A stretch of 64,000 nt of DNA from Sparus aurata (GCF_900880675.1 NC_044193.1:14422359-14486358), one strand, 5' to 3'. Shown: positions 13,660 to 25,752, counted from the stretch's first letter. Notes: a model not told the origin generated them from the sequence alone. Translations and numbers: made by a program.

Positions 13660-13818
13660 CCCTGCTCCTGTTCTGGAGAACTGATAATGTTTTTGTTTGT
13701 TATAAATATTGAACGAAACACAAGAGTGTGGAGTTAATTGCGCAGGTTGTTTTTTTTTTTTCTCTTTATAAGTTTAACAACGGCTAATCGATTAGCTTAT
13801 ACTAAGATGATATTTAAA
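13660..13818. repeat. Local direct duplication, copy 1
   Basis: About 160 bp starting CCCTGCTCCTG and running through a shared block AACGAAACACAAGAGTG, a T-run and ATCGATTAGCT. It is repeated with divergence at 14227-14382 in the same orientation. No coding potential. Confidence 0.75.
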
Positions 13819-14226
13819 GGGGAACTACAATATGTAGGTTTTTTTATTCCATAACTAAATAAACAAGCTGTTTCTCAGAGGAAATTAGAATGCTGTTAAA
13901 AGCGAGAACGGTGGCAGGGTCCGCCACATACGGACACATTTTTTAAAAAGTATTAAATTGTGTTGTCCTTTAACATCAGTTTGTGTGTTCAGACATAAAA
14001 AAGGGAGTTTGTTTATTTAGTTTGTTTAGGTATCAAAAAATTCAGTCAAATAACTTTTTTCTTTTCGCCTCTGATTAAAATTTATCCCAAAACTGCAGAA
14101 CTAATGGAACAGTTCCACAATAAGATACATCGAGGCAATCGGTTCATAATCAAAACTCCTGTTAGCTTTGTTGCTAACTTCTGAGTGGGTGGGTTAGCTA
14201 GCAGGATGCAGACGGTTACTTATCGT

Positions 14227-14382
14227 CCCTGCTCCTGTTTTAGAGAGTTGATAATGTTTTGTCTGTTCTAAATATTTAACGAAACACAAGAGTGCGGAGT
14301 TAATGGAGCAGTTCTTTTTTTTTTCGTTCCCTACAAGTGCAACAGCGGCGTATCGATTAGCTAATGCTGAGATGCCATTTAA
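14227..14382. repeat. Local direct duplication, copy 2
   Basis: Second copy of the block at 13660-13818, offset by about 567 bp. It shares AACGAAACACAAGAGTG, a T-run and ATCGATTAGCTAATG-type sequence. It may be a segmental duplication or two copies of one dispersed element. Confidence 0.75.
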
Positions 14383-15480
14383 GTTGGGCAGTGTTCTTTG
14401 AAATTGGGGATGTTTGTTAGAAATAGCAGACATTTCCCCCGTTGGCTTAATGTGGGTTATGAACAGAACAGTGTCACACATTTTTGCCTAAAATTGGCAC
14501 ATTTTAGTGCTTGGTTTGGGCTTGAACTGAATTAATATTTTAAAATTAATAAGGTAAAGCTTTCTTTAATTTTCTACTATATCAATATGTCTCCAGCTTA
14601 CCAGTCAAGTCTGTCTTTCTGTATTAATATGGATGGACTCTGTGAGGACATTCTGAATAATCTAAAATGGTGTAATATGCAAAACATTTTTATGGATTGT
14701 TATAATAAAAAATGAAATATATACCCCACCTAGTCTCCTTGACAATTATCCCTCATCATTAAGTGTTGGTTTTTTTTATCACTGTGCTTTCAGCCTAATG
14801 GGAAACAGAGTGCCACATTTCTTGGGCTCCAGGCATCTAATGAGGCCTATTACTGGGTTGTCCACATCATGTGGTGCTGCCCACCATCAGACCCTTTCTG
14901 CTTTTTCCACAGCTGAGTAGGAGATCATCTTACCGCCTCCTCGAGCACACACAAAGACTGATTAGTTTTCCATTTTTAATCAAAAGAAAAAGTTTGCGTC
15001 AATAATGCTGTGCAGTGGAAATAATTACTCTCCCGTTTGCAATGAGAAGCCGGTCTGGCATGGCTACAAGCCTAATTAGAATTTGTTATGACCCCAGGAA
15101 TTATAAACATGCTTACAAAACACCGGTTTTGATTAGTGCTCAGCCAGGGTCTGAAATTACAAAAAGGTACAGCAGGTGTTCCGTAAACACCGGATGTGGA
15201 TATGCAGAAAAATCTGTGAGGCAATTTCAAACAATTACAAAGGAAAGCACTTGTGTTCATCTGCAGTTCATCTAGTTTACCAGTATTTCAGAAATTAAAA
15301 GATGTAAAACGGACGAGCCTGGCGTATTTTACATGCAGAGCTTCCACAGCAGCAGGTTTTCCAAGAGCATCAGACACACCAAGAACTGAAAGGTCAGTTC
15401 TTCCTATAGGTTTTCACGAGGTTATACATTTTTCATTACATACATTAACTTTCATTCCTGATAGATTATTAATGAGTGCT

Positions 15481-15495
15481 GGGGGGGGGGGGGGG
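15481..15495. repeat. Poly-G run
   Basis: Fifteen consecutive G residues in an otherwise AT-rich intergenic stretch (14383-16383), in which no gene is recognised. Confidence 0.9.
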
Positions 15496-16383
15496 TGATG
15501 AAGTGAGAGATTGGCAGGGCATAAAATAGCCACAACTCTACATTCTGATACAGCCGTTATCGATTCGCTCGACTCCATTTGTAGATTCCGTTGAAGCAGT
15601 TAGATCATCCTTTGTGGAAAGTATTAATAGAAGGCGCAGTCATGCATTGATACAGCCGAAACGCTTTCAAAAACTACAATAGGTTGGAGGTTTAAAGCGC
15701 TATAAAACCTTTGCTGTGGTGCATTAAAAACTCGTAATAAGATGCATTTTATCTGACAGAATCCAGTTTGAACAATTCTTTAAACAATTCTTTTTTTTCA
15801 AAGCTCACAATAGTTCGCTGCAAGAACCAGGCACACATGGTGCTTGTAATCACAACTGTACTTGGTAATAGCTGTGCTTATTATTGTGCCCCCTCTCAGA
15901 CTCAACCTCATGTACCTGCTGTCGCCTAAAATGCTACATCGGAGGATGAGGCTCACACCTGTCAGTGGTCAGCAACTCCTCCAAGTGTTGCCAGACTAAA
16001 ATATCATCCTATAACTGAATATTCACTTTGTGCCGGAGGCGTCGAACAGAGAAAGATTAGCAGCGATCATTTCTGCAGTCGTAAAGGACTTGATATATTA
16101 CACTGCATGTTTTCAAAGTCACAGCCTATATAATGCTGCAAAGCGTCATGAATAACGGAAATTTACCACCATCTTTGTTTTGGGACTGCAACCTATTTAT
16201 TTTTCTGCTGAATTTGGTCTCAATTATTTGATTGTTTTTTTTTTTTTTATGTTTTATTGACCAATTTCCAAAAACCTAAGGCGACATTAACAAATATGGG
16301 ATGAAGAAAAACTGCAACGTCTTGCATTTGAGGGCCTAAAACCATCAAATGTTTGTGATCTGTGCTTGAGAAAATACCATTAT

Positions 16384-16691
16384 AGCAACATTATGTAAGA
16401 ACAGCTTCAGACTCGTGTTGACAGCTCAGTGTCTTGTAACAGGGTGAATTGTGCCTCTGTCTCCGTCACTTGTCTCTGCACTATGTTACTTCAGCGAGAG
16501 GGTTGGATCACAGCGTTACACACATTTACTTCAACATGTAAGTTTTCATCACGTAACACTGTTATGACGTAATGACTTTTGTTCTTAGTTAGCACCTACG
16601 TTACATCTGACAAATTGTTACAGACCTTCGATTTGGATTTACGACAGTGGCGCCGTGTGGCACAAAATGCCGATGTCTACATAATGTTGCT
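16384..16691. mobile_element. MITE with 14-bp perfect terminal inverted repeats
   Basis: AGCAACATTATGTA at 16384-16397 is matched by its exact reverse complement TACATAATGTTGCT at 16678-16691. The 308-bp element has no reading frame. The same terminal sequence occurs again at about 47736-47754, so this is a dispersed family. A convincing target duplication was not seen. Confidence 0.7.
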
Positions 16692-17758
<1,067 letters not shown>

Positions 17759-18256
17759 TCTACTATACTAAAAAGAATCTGAGAGCAGAGATTACTCATC
17801 GTTATTGATATTTCTTCAAGAGATGTAGGAGCACAGAGCCCAAAAAAGAAAGAAAAACTGCCCACCTAAATGCCACAGAACGAGAGCTCTTCTCCTAAAA
17901 TATCACGCTGTCTCACGGGGACTGCCTGCTGCGTATTTGTTTTATTACAACAAAGAGCGTATAGCTCATGTTATAGCCAAATCCAGCCAAGCGTTGGACC
18001 CCGTCGGTGGCTTCTTTTATAAACTGTCAAGAATGTGGTGACATATTTTAAAATAAGGCTACAAAAAGGCAAAAGGTCTTTGCCATTATGTACTGTAGAA
18101 GGGAAAATCTGGAAGGCAAAGTGAGGCGTGACATATTTCAAACTTATTCAACTTTCAAAAAGTACAAACACTGGACATCTCTCATAGTTCGCAATTAATT
18201 ATAATCATAACAAAGCCTATTACTACTTTTGCAATTTCATATATGTTTCTGTCTAT

Positions 18257-18574
18257 TAGGGCTGCACAATTAATCAAATATAATTGAAATCACAATATGG
18301 CCAAGTGCAATATCCACAAAGCAATTGTTTGATAATACAGATACAACGTGTGACAAAACAGCATTACAATAAAAGTACTGTAGTGCTGGTCTGGGGATCT
18401 TGTTCTACAGATGTAAGCCAACATGTTTAATACAGACGCCAGCAAATGTCACACAATCATGGTATCGTTTCAGTAAAAATTGTGACACACACAATCATTC
18501 CCACCAATCAATCATATCGCAATGGCTGTCTAAATAATTGCAATAGGATTGTTTGACCATATTGAGCAGCCGTA
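18257..18574. mobile_element. hAT-like MITE
   Basis: Starts TAGGGCTGCACAATTAATC and ends ATATTGAGCAGCCGTA, giving imperfect inverted termini TAGGGCTGCACAAT / TACGGCTGCTCAAT. This is the style of a very common fish non-autonomous hAT-type family. It has no coding content and no clear 8-bp target duplication. Confidence 0.7.
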
Positions 18575-18710
18575 CATCCTGATCACACAGGAAGGGTAGT
18601 GTTTGTCAGCCCCTCATACACCTGTAAACAGACGTATATCCTGAAACGTACCGTTTAATCAAGCTGCATTTTCTCAAATAAAAAAAAGGACTCTACACCA
18701 TCTTTGAGGC

Positions 18711-20280
18711 TTTACAAATAGTATTACATTTTATTAATATATTTTCATAAAACAAGTTTAAGACTGTATCAAAAACTCAGTAAAAACATTAGATTTGTAA
18801 CCATTTTTTCTTATGGTGATATCAGATATGAAATGTACATAATTCACATGTTGTGGTTTTTCTTTGTTCCCCATCATATTGAGAATGCATTATTTTTTTG
18901 TGATGGGCACGAAAACTTTCTTTTGCACCCTCACAAACTATAAAGTCTTTTTTTTCTCTCCAATGATTGTGATCATAAATCTAGACATACAATTAAAAAA
19001 TAAAATTATTTCCCACTCAGGCCCTCCCGATCCCAACTAGGTTTACTGATAAAACACTAACATTATGGAGTTGTTTAATTTCACAGGCACACAATTATGT
19101 ACATCCCCCTCGTCCCCATGCCCCGTCTGGACTGACACAGGCACTGCACCGATAAGTGCAAAACCTAGAGGCAGAGCAGTGATAATACAGTACTCTAAGC
19201 CCGCCCGCCTGCCCCTCATACCAACAAAACCAACTGAATATAAGAGAGTGGATCCACCTCATCAACTATGATGCCAGTCTCACCCTGCTGTGAACCACAG
19301 CATACCATTGGCCCCTTCATTATTGTTTTAGCAAACCCACAAGGTTTGCCTTGTCATCTCACAGGCAGGTTCAGTGGCACACACATTTAAAAAATAAAAC
19401 AAAATAAAAAAAAAGTCATTATTTGTTTTGCAACTTAATGAGGCTACATGTACAACAGGCGTGATCAGTGTAATGTCCTTAGTGATCAAGTACCAGAGGA
19501 ATCTCAGTCATGTGGCGAGTTCAAGGATACCAAAAGAATATTTTTTTTTTCCTCTTTAATGAACTACCACTTACTGCGTTCAATTCTGCGCATGACACAT
19601 AGTGCAAGGTTTAACAAGAATTTGCATAAGTGCAAGGTTTGCATGTTATTGTCAAGAGGGAGCAAAGCATAGGAGAGAACACGGAAAGATCAAAGTCTAA
19701 GAAACAAACAGATTTTGTGTAAATAAAGTGTTTCATGCTTTCAGTTTGGCTTTTTGTATTTCATTCCCCTCTAGAAATAACAGGTGCAAAATCTTAGTAA
19801 ACCTAGCTGAAGGACAGATAAGAGTGATATTGAACTCATAAAGATTAACATTGTGAGGAAGAGCCTCAAGTCTGTTGTCATGGTGACATCTGCTCAGAGG
19901 CCCCGTGGGCTTCAGTCTTTCCTGCGTCTTTATTATTTTCTATACAATAGAAATAGAACATTGTTGAAGATAAAATTGACTCTTCTTGGCAAAAACAGAC
20001 AAAGAAGAATATGCAAGAAGTGAAAAGCAGATCTGAAGGACAACAAAAAAAAAAAAGTGCTGGAATAACAAACTGTTCCCCGTCCGTTTGCCCTGTGCCA
20101 GTAGAAGAATTTTACGATACCGTTTCTTAGCCATGATGGTCAAATATATGGGTATGGTTGCCTGCTCCTCTACAAAGTCAAAGCCATTTCATTCAACACA
20201 TGTAAAATTACTCCTGTAGTAGTTTTCAACAAGCATCCCTACATTGCTCCTGCTTTCCAAACTGAAAGCTTGAGTGTGCG
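18711..20280 (-). other. dag1: dag1 3' UTR (extent inferred)
   Basis: Sequence downstream of the dag1 stop on the minus strand. Candidate AATAAA signals (TTTATT on the plus strand) lie at 19929-19934 and 18730-18735. Mammalian DAG1 also has a long 3' UTR, so the distal site is plausible. Small open frames inside it (for example 19940-20143) have no supporting similarity. Confidence 0.45.
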
Positions 20281-22599
20281 TTAGGGAGGCACATAGGGGG
20301 GTGGTGACCTGTATGAGGTCATGTTCTTGGGGCGAGAGCCTTTGCCCTCTATGGGGACAGTGAATGGTGGTGGGGGCTGGTAAGGAGGGGCATTAGGATC
20401 ATCATCTTGATAAACAGAATACTCCTCCAGCAGATCCTGGTTTAGCAGGGTACTGTGGGGGCCAGCCATGTTGGGGTACTCTGGAGGGGGAAGTGGGGGC
20501 TTTTCCTCCTGAAGTATAAGAGGGATGCTGGAAGAGGGGGGCGACTTGGAATCATCCAACTCATCTGCAAATATTATAGGGACTCCTTTCTTGATAAAAG
20601 TGGCCTGCTCCTCGATGGTCATCTTCCCTTTGCGCTTCTTGCGGTAGCACACCATAGCAATGATCCCGGCTATGAGCAGCAGGGCTGCCACCACTACAGC
20701 TGGAATGACAGTGTGCAGGTAAACATCATCAGTGCTCCTACGACCTGTCCCAGGAGAAGGTGTAGCTGTAGGAAGAGCTGGCATCGGCACCTCTCCTGGT
20801 GGGATGAAAGTGTAGCTCTGACATTTATTGGTGCCACGAATAGAAATGTTAATGGGTTTGAATTCAGGCTCCATGGCTTTGACGAAGGCCAGTTTAGGTG
20901 TTCCTCGGGGATCAGAGATCCTGTTGCTGAGAACTGTGATCTGGTCTTTTGGACAAGGACTCTGCTGGAGACTGTTGTTGGTCCATTCCACCACAATGGA
21001 GCCACTAGTGATGTTTCTCAGGGTTACTGTGCTGCTGTTGCGATCACCGAGTGCATATGCCAACTTTTTGGTCAAAAGAATTTTCTTATGGACATCATTG
21101 CTTAAAGTTTTGGGGTCACCATGGAAACGAGCAGCAAACACAACTGACGGTTTGTCATTAGCAGACCAACGGTTGACTTGGACCTCAAATGCATCCATGA
21201 TGCTCTTCCCACCCTTGTCAGTGGCCAACATGAAGTACTCATGTTTCCCCTCATGCTGCTCCTCTGGAAGGCCATACAACAGTTGAATAGTGCTGTTGAA
21301 TTGGATCCACGAAGTTTCACTCACTGCTTCTTTGGGGGTTTTCTTCAAAGTCAAACGCAGCTTATCAGTAGTACCATCCTCCCTGTCAAAGAATGTATCA
21401 GGAGGAATCTTAACCTCAAAGTATGTACCGACCCATGCGTTCACCTGATCAATGGCATTGCGAATCTCTGGGCTTCGATTCAAGTCTGGAACCACAGACA
21501 GTGTGGTACTAACAGTGGTGCGTTTGGGCGGTTTGGGTGTGGTGGACTTGGGTTCACGGGGAGCTGGAGTGGAGGTTTTCGGTTTCTTGGGTTTCCTTGT
21601 GGCAGACGGTTTAGGTCTTTTGGTAGTGCTTGGTGGTGTTGGCAAAGCAGTGGCCTCCACAAATGTAGGCCGGGTCATGGTAGGCTGAATAGGGATCGTG
21701 CTTGTAGTTCCTATTACTCTTGTAGGTTGGGGAGGTCCAAAGACAGGTGTGTGGGCTATCTGATCTCTGACCCTCATAGTGGGCTTCACTGGAAGAGGCA
21801 AAGGGCCTCGGACAGGGGGAGCAGAGTGGTCTGTTGCTGGGGCAATAGAGGGCGATGTTGGTGTGGGAACAACACGCACAGGGGGCTCTGGATGAGTAGT
21901 CGGAGGAAGCAGGGAGGGCACTGGAGTAGGAGTATTGTACAACTGCCGTCTGACCCGTTTCACTCCATGGGGCTTTTTGTTGACAATGTGCCAGCCAACC
22001 ACCGGGTATCCCAGCCTGGCCGACATGGTCCCATCCTTTGCCGAGGATTGGACACTGCTAATGTCAGGGATACTGCCCTGGTCAAGGGCACATCCGAGTT
22101 TCCATGACAGTAGGGCCCCATTCTCCACCACCTTCTTGGCATTCCCTGGTCCAGCCATGAAAGCAGACATGTCAAATAAGCGGTTGTTGACAACAGGGAC
22201 CACCCTCATGTGCTCCAAGGGCACATGTGAGAATTTTCTCATAATGCCCAGTAAGTTCACTCTCTGTTCAGCACCCATCTTCGTCAAGTCAGCATCCAAG
22301 ATAACAGTTAGGACAGTGACGGGCTCTTCGGAGCCACAGGTGAAAGGCTGGATGCCACTGATATCAGACTGTAGAGTGAGCAGGGCTGGCTCCGAGTCAG
22401 CCCGTTCTTCTGGGTATACTTCAATGGAGAAGACTGTACTGGGGAACACTTGGTTGCCAGTCTTTTCAATTATCTCCTCTCCAGACACCAAGATATGATA
22501 CACACCTTTATCCTGGTCCAGGGCTAAGCCTCTCAGAATGCAGCTTTCTTTGTCCCAATATAGCCAGGAGGGTAAAGTCTCCTTTCCCATCTCTGTGAG
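20281..22599 (-). CDS. dag1: Dystroglycan, large 3' coding exon (most of alpha- and all of beta-dystroglycan)
   Basis: Encodes residues 116-887 of dystroglycan, the laminin receptor that links extracellular matrix to dystrophin/utrophin. In order along the 887-residue protein: alpha-DG N-terminal domain with conserved cysteines near 203 and 285, containing AFMAGPGNAKKVVENGALLS; furin-type site RVRR at about 330-333; TPTPV just after it (338-342), matching the O-mannose phospho-glycan acceptor threonines; a Pro/Thr/Lys-rich mucin-like region to about 485; a cadherin-like domain with the alpha/beta autocleavage site G|SIVVEW at about 648/649; beta-subunit cysteines near 664 and 708; N-glycosylation sequons NSS, NIT, NNS and NIS; a TM helix near 744-765; a basic YRKKRKGK stop-transfer and nuclear-targeting segment; and the C-terminal PPPYVPP dystrophin WW ligand. 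The acceptor CCTCCCATAG precedes 22599 and the stop is TAA at 20281-20283. Long open frames on the plus strand are antisense shadows. Confidence 0.97.
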   Translation of the reverse strand, partial: LTEMGKETLPSWLYWDKESCILRGLALDQDKGVYHILVSGEEIIEKTGNQVFPSTVFSIEVYPEERADSEPALLTLQSDISGIQPFTCGSEEPVTVLTVILDADLTKMGAEQRVNLLGIMRKFSHVPLEHMRVVPVVNNRLFDMSAFMAGPGNAKKVVENGALLSWKLGCALDQGSIPDISSVQSSAKDGTMSARLGYPVVGWHIVNKKPHGVKRVRRQLYNTPTPVPSLLPPTTHPEPPVRVVPTPTSPSIAPATDHSAPPVRGPLPLPVKPTMRVRDQIAHTPVFGPPQPTRVIGTTSTIPIQPTMTRPTFVEATALPTPPSTTKRPKPSATRKPKKPKTSTPAPREPKSTTPKPPKRTTVSTTLSVVPDLNRSPEIRNAIDQVNAWVGTYFEVKIPPDTFFDREDGTTDKLRLTLKKTPKEAVSETSWIQFNSTIQLLYGLPEEQHEGKHEYFMLATDKGGKSIMDAFEVQVNRWSANDKPSVVFAARFHGDPKTLSNDVHKKILLTKKLAYALGDRNSSTVTLRNITSGSIVVEWTNNSLQQSPCPKDQITVLSNRISDPRGTPKLAFVKAMEPEFKPINISIRGTNKCQSYTFIPPGEVPMPALPTATPSPGTGRRSTDDVYLHTVIPAVVVAALLLIAGIIAMVCYRKKRKGKMTIEEQATFIKKGVPIIFADELDDSKSPPSSSIPLILQEEKPPLPPPEYPNMAGPHSTLLNQDLLEEYSVYQDDDPNAPPYQPPPPFTVPIEGKGSRPKNMTSYRSPPPYVPP

Positions 22600-23490
22600 C
22601 TATGGGAGGAAAAGAGAAACACTTTCACTTTTTTATACTATAGGGATACTTCTGAGATGTAAGTTAAGTCTGAAAAGGAAAACTCATTACTTGTTTCATT
22701 AAAGTGATAATTCATTTCCAAAAATTGCTAATTGCTATTAAAAGTTACCAGGACCCAAGTGGTGTCTTAAAATGGTGGTGACCTTTTGTTGAATTAACTT
22801 CTCTTTCTGGTAATGGTTGAGTTGTCAGTGAAATAGCAACCAGATAAAAGAAAACATATACAAAATAAAGATTAATGCAAATCTTAATATCTGGAGAAGA
22901 AATGCTTTCACCATCTTCCCAACCAGCCTTCCATATTCCATTCAGCTAATCAAATCTCACCAAATATGAACAGGAAGCAAAGTGAGCTTCTATTCATAAT
23001 AACTATGTGAGTCATCACTATTCATTTTTAGTTATTACAGTGTGACAGGATATCATTCTGCATCACCACTCAGGCCAATAATAATCTCATCCAATTCATA
23101 GGTCTGACTGGAGCAAATTGCAACACAGTCTGCTTCAATCAGCAGTGATACAGTGAACAAAACTGAAGAGATAAATACTATACATTATGCATTTAAACGA
23201 AAAATCTACTTAAAATAAATCAACCCATCAGTACTACAAAGTCCTCCCATACTTTCCATTTTGCTATTCCGAGTCTTTTTTCCAGCACAAATGCTGTTCT
23301 GATTATGCACCAATTAAATTTGACCTCATTTAATTCATGTTAAATAATTCACATGCTATTATTTGTAAATACCAACACATTAATATGAGGATTCAATACT
23401 GCAAGCCAAATATTTATAAACACAAAATCAGCAGCACATTTATTTCAACATTGAATTTCTCCCGTTATGTCTAATCTTCAGTGTACTTAC
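22600..23490 (-). other. dag1: dag1 intron between the two coding exons
   Basis: 891-bp phase-0 intron with donor GTAAGT (plus strand ACTTAC at 23485-23490) and acceptor TTTTCCTCCCATAG. AT-rich; no other feature seen. Confidence 0.92.
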
Positions 23491-23835
23491 ATGGACACTA
23501 CAGGTTGCATTGACAGGTCCTGGTGGAACCTTCAACTGGAATACCTGGCCTACAATTGCAGAGGAATCAGGTATGCCAGTGTGCACTCCCCCATTCTTTG
23601 CAGAGCAATCTGGGATAGCTGTAGGCGGCCCTTCACCAACCGAAGATGCTGCAGCCTTTAGCTCAGAGAGTACAGAGGACTGCATAGAAGCCTCGAGTTC
23701 CACAGATAAAATCTCCACCAGTGTCTCGTGCTGTTCGGGCATGGTGCCGTGGGCCATGGTCACCAGAAGCCCTAGTACCAGAGGGATAGTCCTGCACGAA
23801 AGAGGCCTGCTCCTCCCAACATCCCCACAGTTCAT
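23491..23835 (-). CDS. dag1: Dystroglycan, first coding exon (signal peptide and alpha-DG N-terminus)
   Basis: Encodes residues 1-115. The chosen start MNCGDVGRSRPLSCRTIPLV aligns with the mammalian start and gives a normal signal peptide (hydrophobic core IPLVLGLLVTMAHG). An in-frame ATG 26 codons upstream (23911-23913) would put a charged leader ahead of it and is less likely. The segment LEASMQSSVLSELKAA matches human LEASMHSVLSDLHEA. The exon ends ..NATCSVH in phase 0 and continues LTEMGKETLPSW in the next exon, matching human GKEALPSW. An insertion AIPDCSAKNGGVHT precedes GIPDSSAIVGQ and looks like a partial duplication of the IPDxSA motif. It adds one cysteine (residue 77); further cysteines not in the human protein lie at 112 and 135. 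Confidence 0.95.
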
Positions 23836-24058
23836 GTCTCTCCGTTTATAGTGCATAGCAATAGGCCTTTGGGCTGCCCAACAGATGTCTGTGAACAACT
23901 TAAGAGGCCACATGCACTGAAGTCAGTCTGATGATATGCTTGTGGGTCAAAAACCCCTAGTTATTGGCGTTGCTCACAGATGCAGTTGTTTCCCTTTGCT
24001 GTCCTCTGTGATCCATGAAGAGATCTTTGGTAGCCTGTTAGACAGCCATGTCAGCCAG
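23836..24058 (-). other. dag1: dag1 5' UTR portion of the first coding exon
   Basis: Minus-strand sequence from a good acceptor (GCTTTCTCACTCAG, AG at 24060-24059) down to the start codon. It carries an upstream ORF and an in-frame upstream ATG at 23913. Human DAG1 likewise has its start codon in exon 2 after a non-coding first exon. Confidence 0.65.
24038..24049 (-). promoter_or_regulatory. dag1: Upstream ORF (Met-Ala-Val-stop) in dag1 5' UTR
   Basis: ATG GCT GTC TAA, ten bases after the predicted acceptor and about 200 bases before the dag1 start. The context GACATGG is strong at +4. It could dampen translation if included in the transcript; a functional role is inference only. Confidence 0.3.
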
Positions 24059-24658
24059 CTGAGTGAGAAAGCACAAAAAATACAAAAACAAACATTAGTG
24101 TGACAAAGTGACAAATGGAAAAGCACTCTACTTTGAAAATGGTGTATGGTGCCACAGAATATGGTTCCATTATTTTAAAAGACTTGATACCAACACTGCA
24201 ACATACTTGTGCTGTGTCCAAAATCCCCATTTATCATCTAGTGCACTATATTTGGGATCACATTGCCTATTGACATTGGACATCTTAGAACAATTTTTTG
24301 ATAGTGGATCACTTTAAAATATGAAATCTGACAAACTGCCTGCCTTCGTCTAGTCAGTCAACTGCTCTTACTGTCTTGCGATAAGTGAAATGTGACTCCT
24401 GCTACCTAGTGCTAGTTTATAATTGAAGCGTTGTGTGACTAGCTGAATGGCAAGTAATGTAATAGTTGTGTGCCTTTAACACTGAATACTGATGCAGGCC
24501 TAGTCCATGGCATGTACAGCACTGTCTGCCAACAATTGCACAAAACAATGAACTACAGACATTAAGTACAACACTATACTTGTCAGTGATAATACCAATC
24601 TTAATCTCAGATTGAAGTCTCAGTTCAAGTATATAAAGTAGGTGTGATTTTGGACACA

Positions 24659-24666
24659 GTATGTTA
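24659..24666. repeat. Target-site duplication, left
   Basis: GTATGTTA directly before the hAT element, repeated exactly at 25745-25752. Confidence 0.95.
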
Positions 24667-25744
24667 TAGGGCTGTCAACGAATATTCTAAATTTGAATAT
24701 ATATTCAAATATAAAACAAAAAAAAAAATGGAGATTCGATTTATGTTATTTATTTTGAAACAAGCAGTTATGGTGTTGTTGTTTGTTGGTGATCGTTTGT
24801 TTTTGTTGAGAGTATAAAAAAAAAACAAAAAAAACATGATACACAGGAAGTAAGATAACTTATAGTACTAGGTACTAAGTGGAGAAGGGGTAGGAATTAA
24901 TAAGCTCATGCTTCTTCCTACTCCTTTTCAAACATACAAAGGGCTTTAACGACTTGTGCTTCAAGTGTAATATATTATTCACATGTTTGAAACAAAGCAT
25001 TCATTCATACATTGTGAAAAATATTCGACTGTGGAAAAAAGCACATCAGCGGCTGCTTTGCGATTGGGCGCACTTGCACTGCGTCACTCACTGCTGAAAG
25101 TGAGCGTAACAAAAACCATGGCAGATGCAGATGGCAGAGAGAAAATCGAAATGGCAGAAAGTTCAGATTCCAACTCAGCAGCACAGAGAGTTGTTTGGAC
25201 TCCAAGCAACCTAAAAAGCCCCATTCGGAAATACTTCAGACTTTAGTCAGCATACGGCAAAGATGCGGAGCCTCGGGATAAAGTTGAATGCAAGCTGTGT
25301 AAGCTACAGTTAGCTTACCATTCCACCACTAGCAACATTAGGGCACATCTCGAAAATGTGCAACCAAATGAGCATGCCATGATGTCTGGAACTCCAACTA
25401 AACAGCCACGTCTCAAATCATATTTTTCACCGCCCGCCACAAGCTCTTTGACTGCAGCACGACAAGAGGTGTGCAAGAAGGCGAGCGAGTGAGAGGTCTA
25501 TGGTCTTAAAAGTTTTACGGTACAGGCAATAAGTTAATTTGCTTATTTTGTAATGTGTAGGTATGTTTTCAAAGACATATTAAAACTGAAATAAAAATAC
25601 CTATACAAGTAGTTATGTCTCGTATTAGTTTGTCCTCCTGTTATTGACATGATGGCAAATATAGATATTTGAATGGTTTGAACCCATGTGTTTATTTTAG
25701 AGGGAATACTTGAACGTCATTTTGCAGAAATTTTGACAACCCTA
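24667..25744 (+). mobile_element. Non-autonomous hAT-superfamily transposon
   Basis: A 1078-bp element bounded by TAGGGCTGTCAA and TTGACAACCCTA (11 of 12 terminal bases inverted-complementary) and flanked by a perfect 8-bp duplication GTATGTTA. Eight-base duplications with this terminal style define the hAT superfamily. It retains only the 5' BED-finger part of a transposase frame; no DDE/RNase H-like catalytic core is present, so it cannot move by itself. It sits in the first intron of dag1, in the opposite orientation to that gene. Confidence 0.92.
25118..25492 (+). pseudogene. hAT transposase N-terminal remnant (BED zinc finger)
   Basis: One reading frame of 124 codons from ATG (context ACCATGG) to TGA with a single internal TAG at 25244-25246. 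It reads MADADGREK.., then SPIRKYFRL at the usual start of a BED finger, and after the stop CKLCKLQLAYHSTTSNIRAH, the Cys-x2-Cys and first His of the finger. The last zinc ligand position reads Gln (LENVQP), where the family has His. Following text (KQPRLKSYF) is typical of the linker after the BED domain. The rest of the transposase is missing. The broken finger and stop show it is dead. Confidence 0.85.
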
Positions 25745-25752
25745 GTATGTTA
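25745..25752. repeat. Target-site duplication, right
   Basis: GTATGTTA directly after the hAT element, identical to 24659-24666. Confidence 0.95.

Noticed and set aside
21178..22107. 309-residue plus-strand open frame (and 20455-21105, 20828-21286, 21935-22498)
   Set aside because: Antisense to the dag1 coding exon; arises from its composition. No motifs of its own, while the minus strand is unmistakably dystroglycan.
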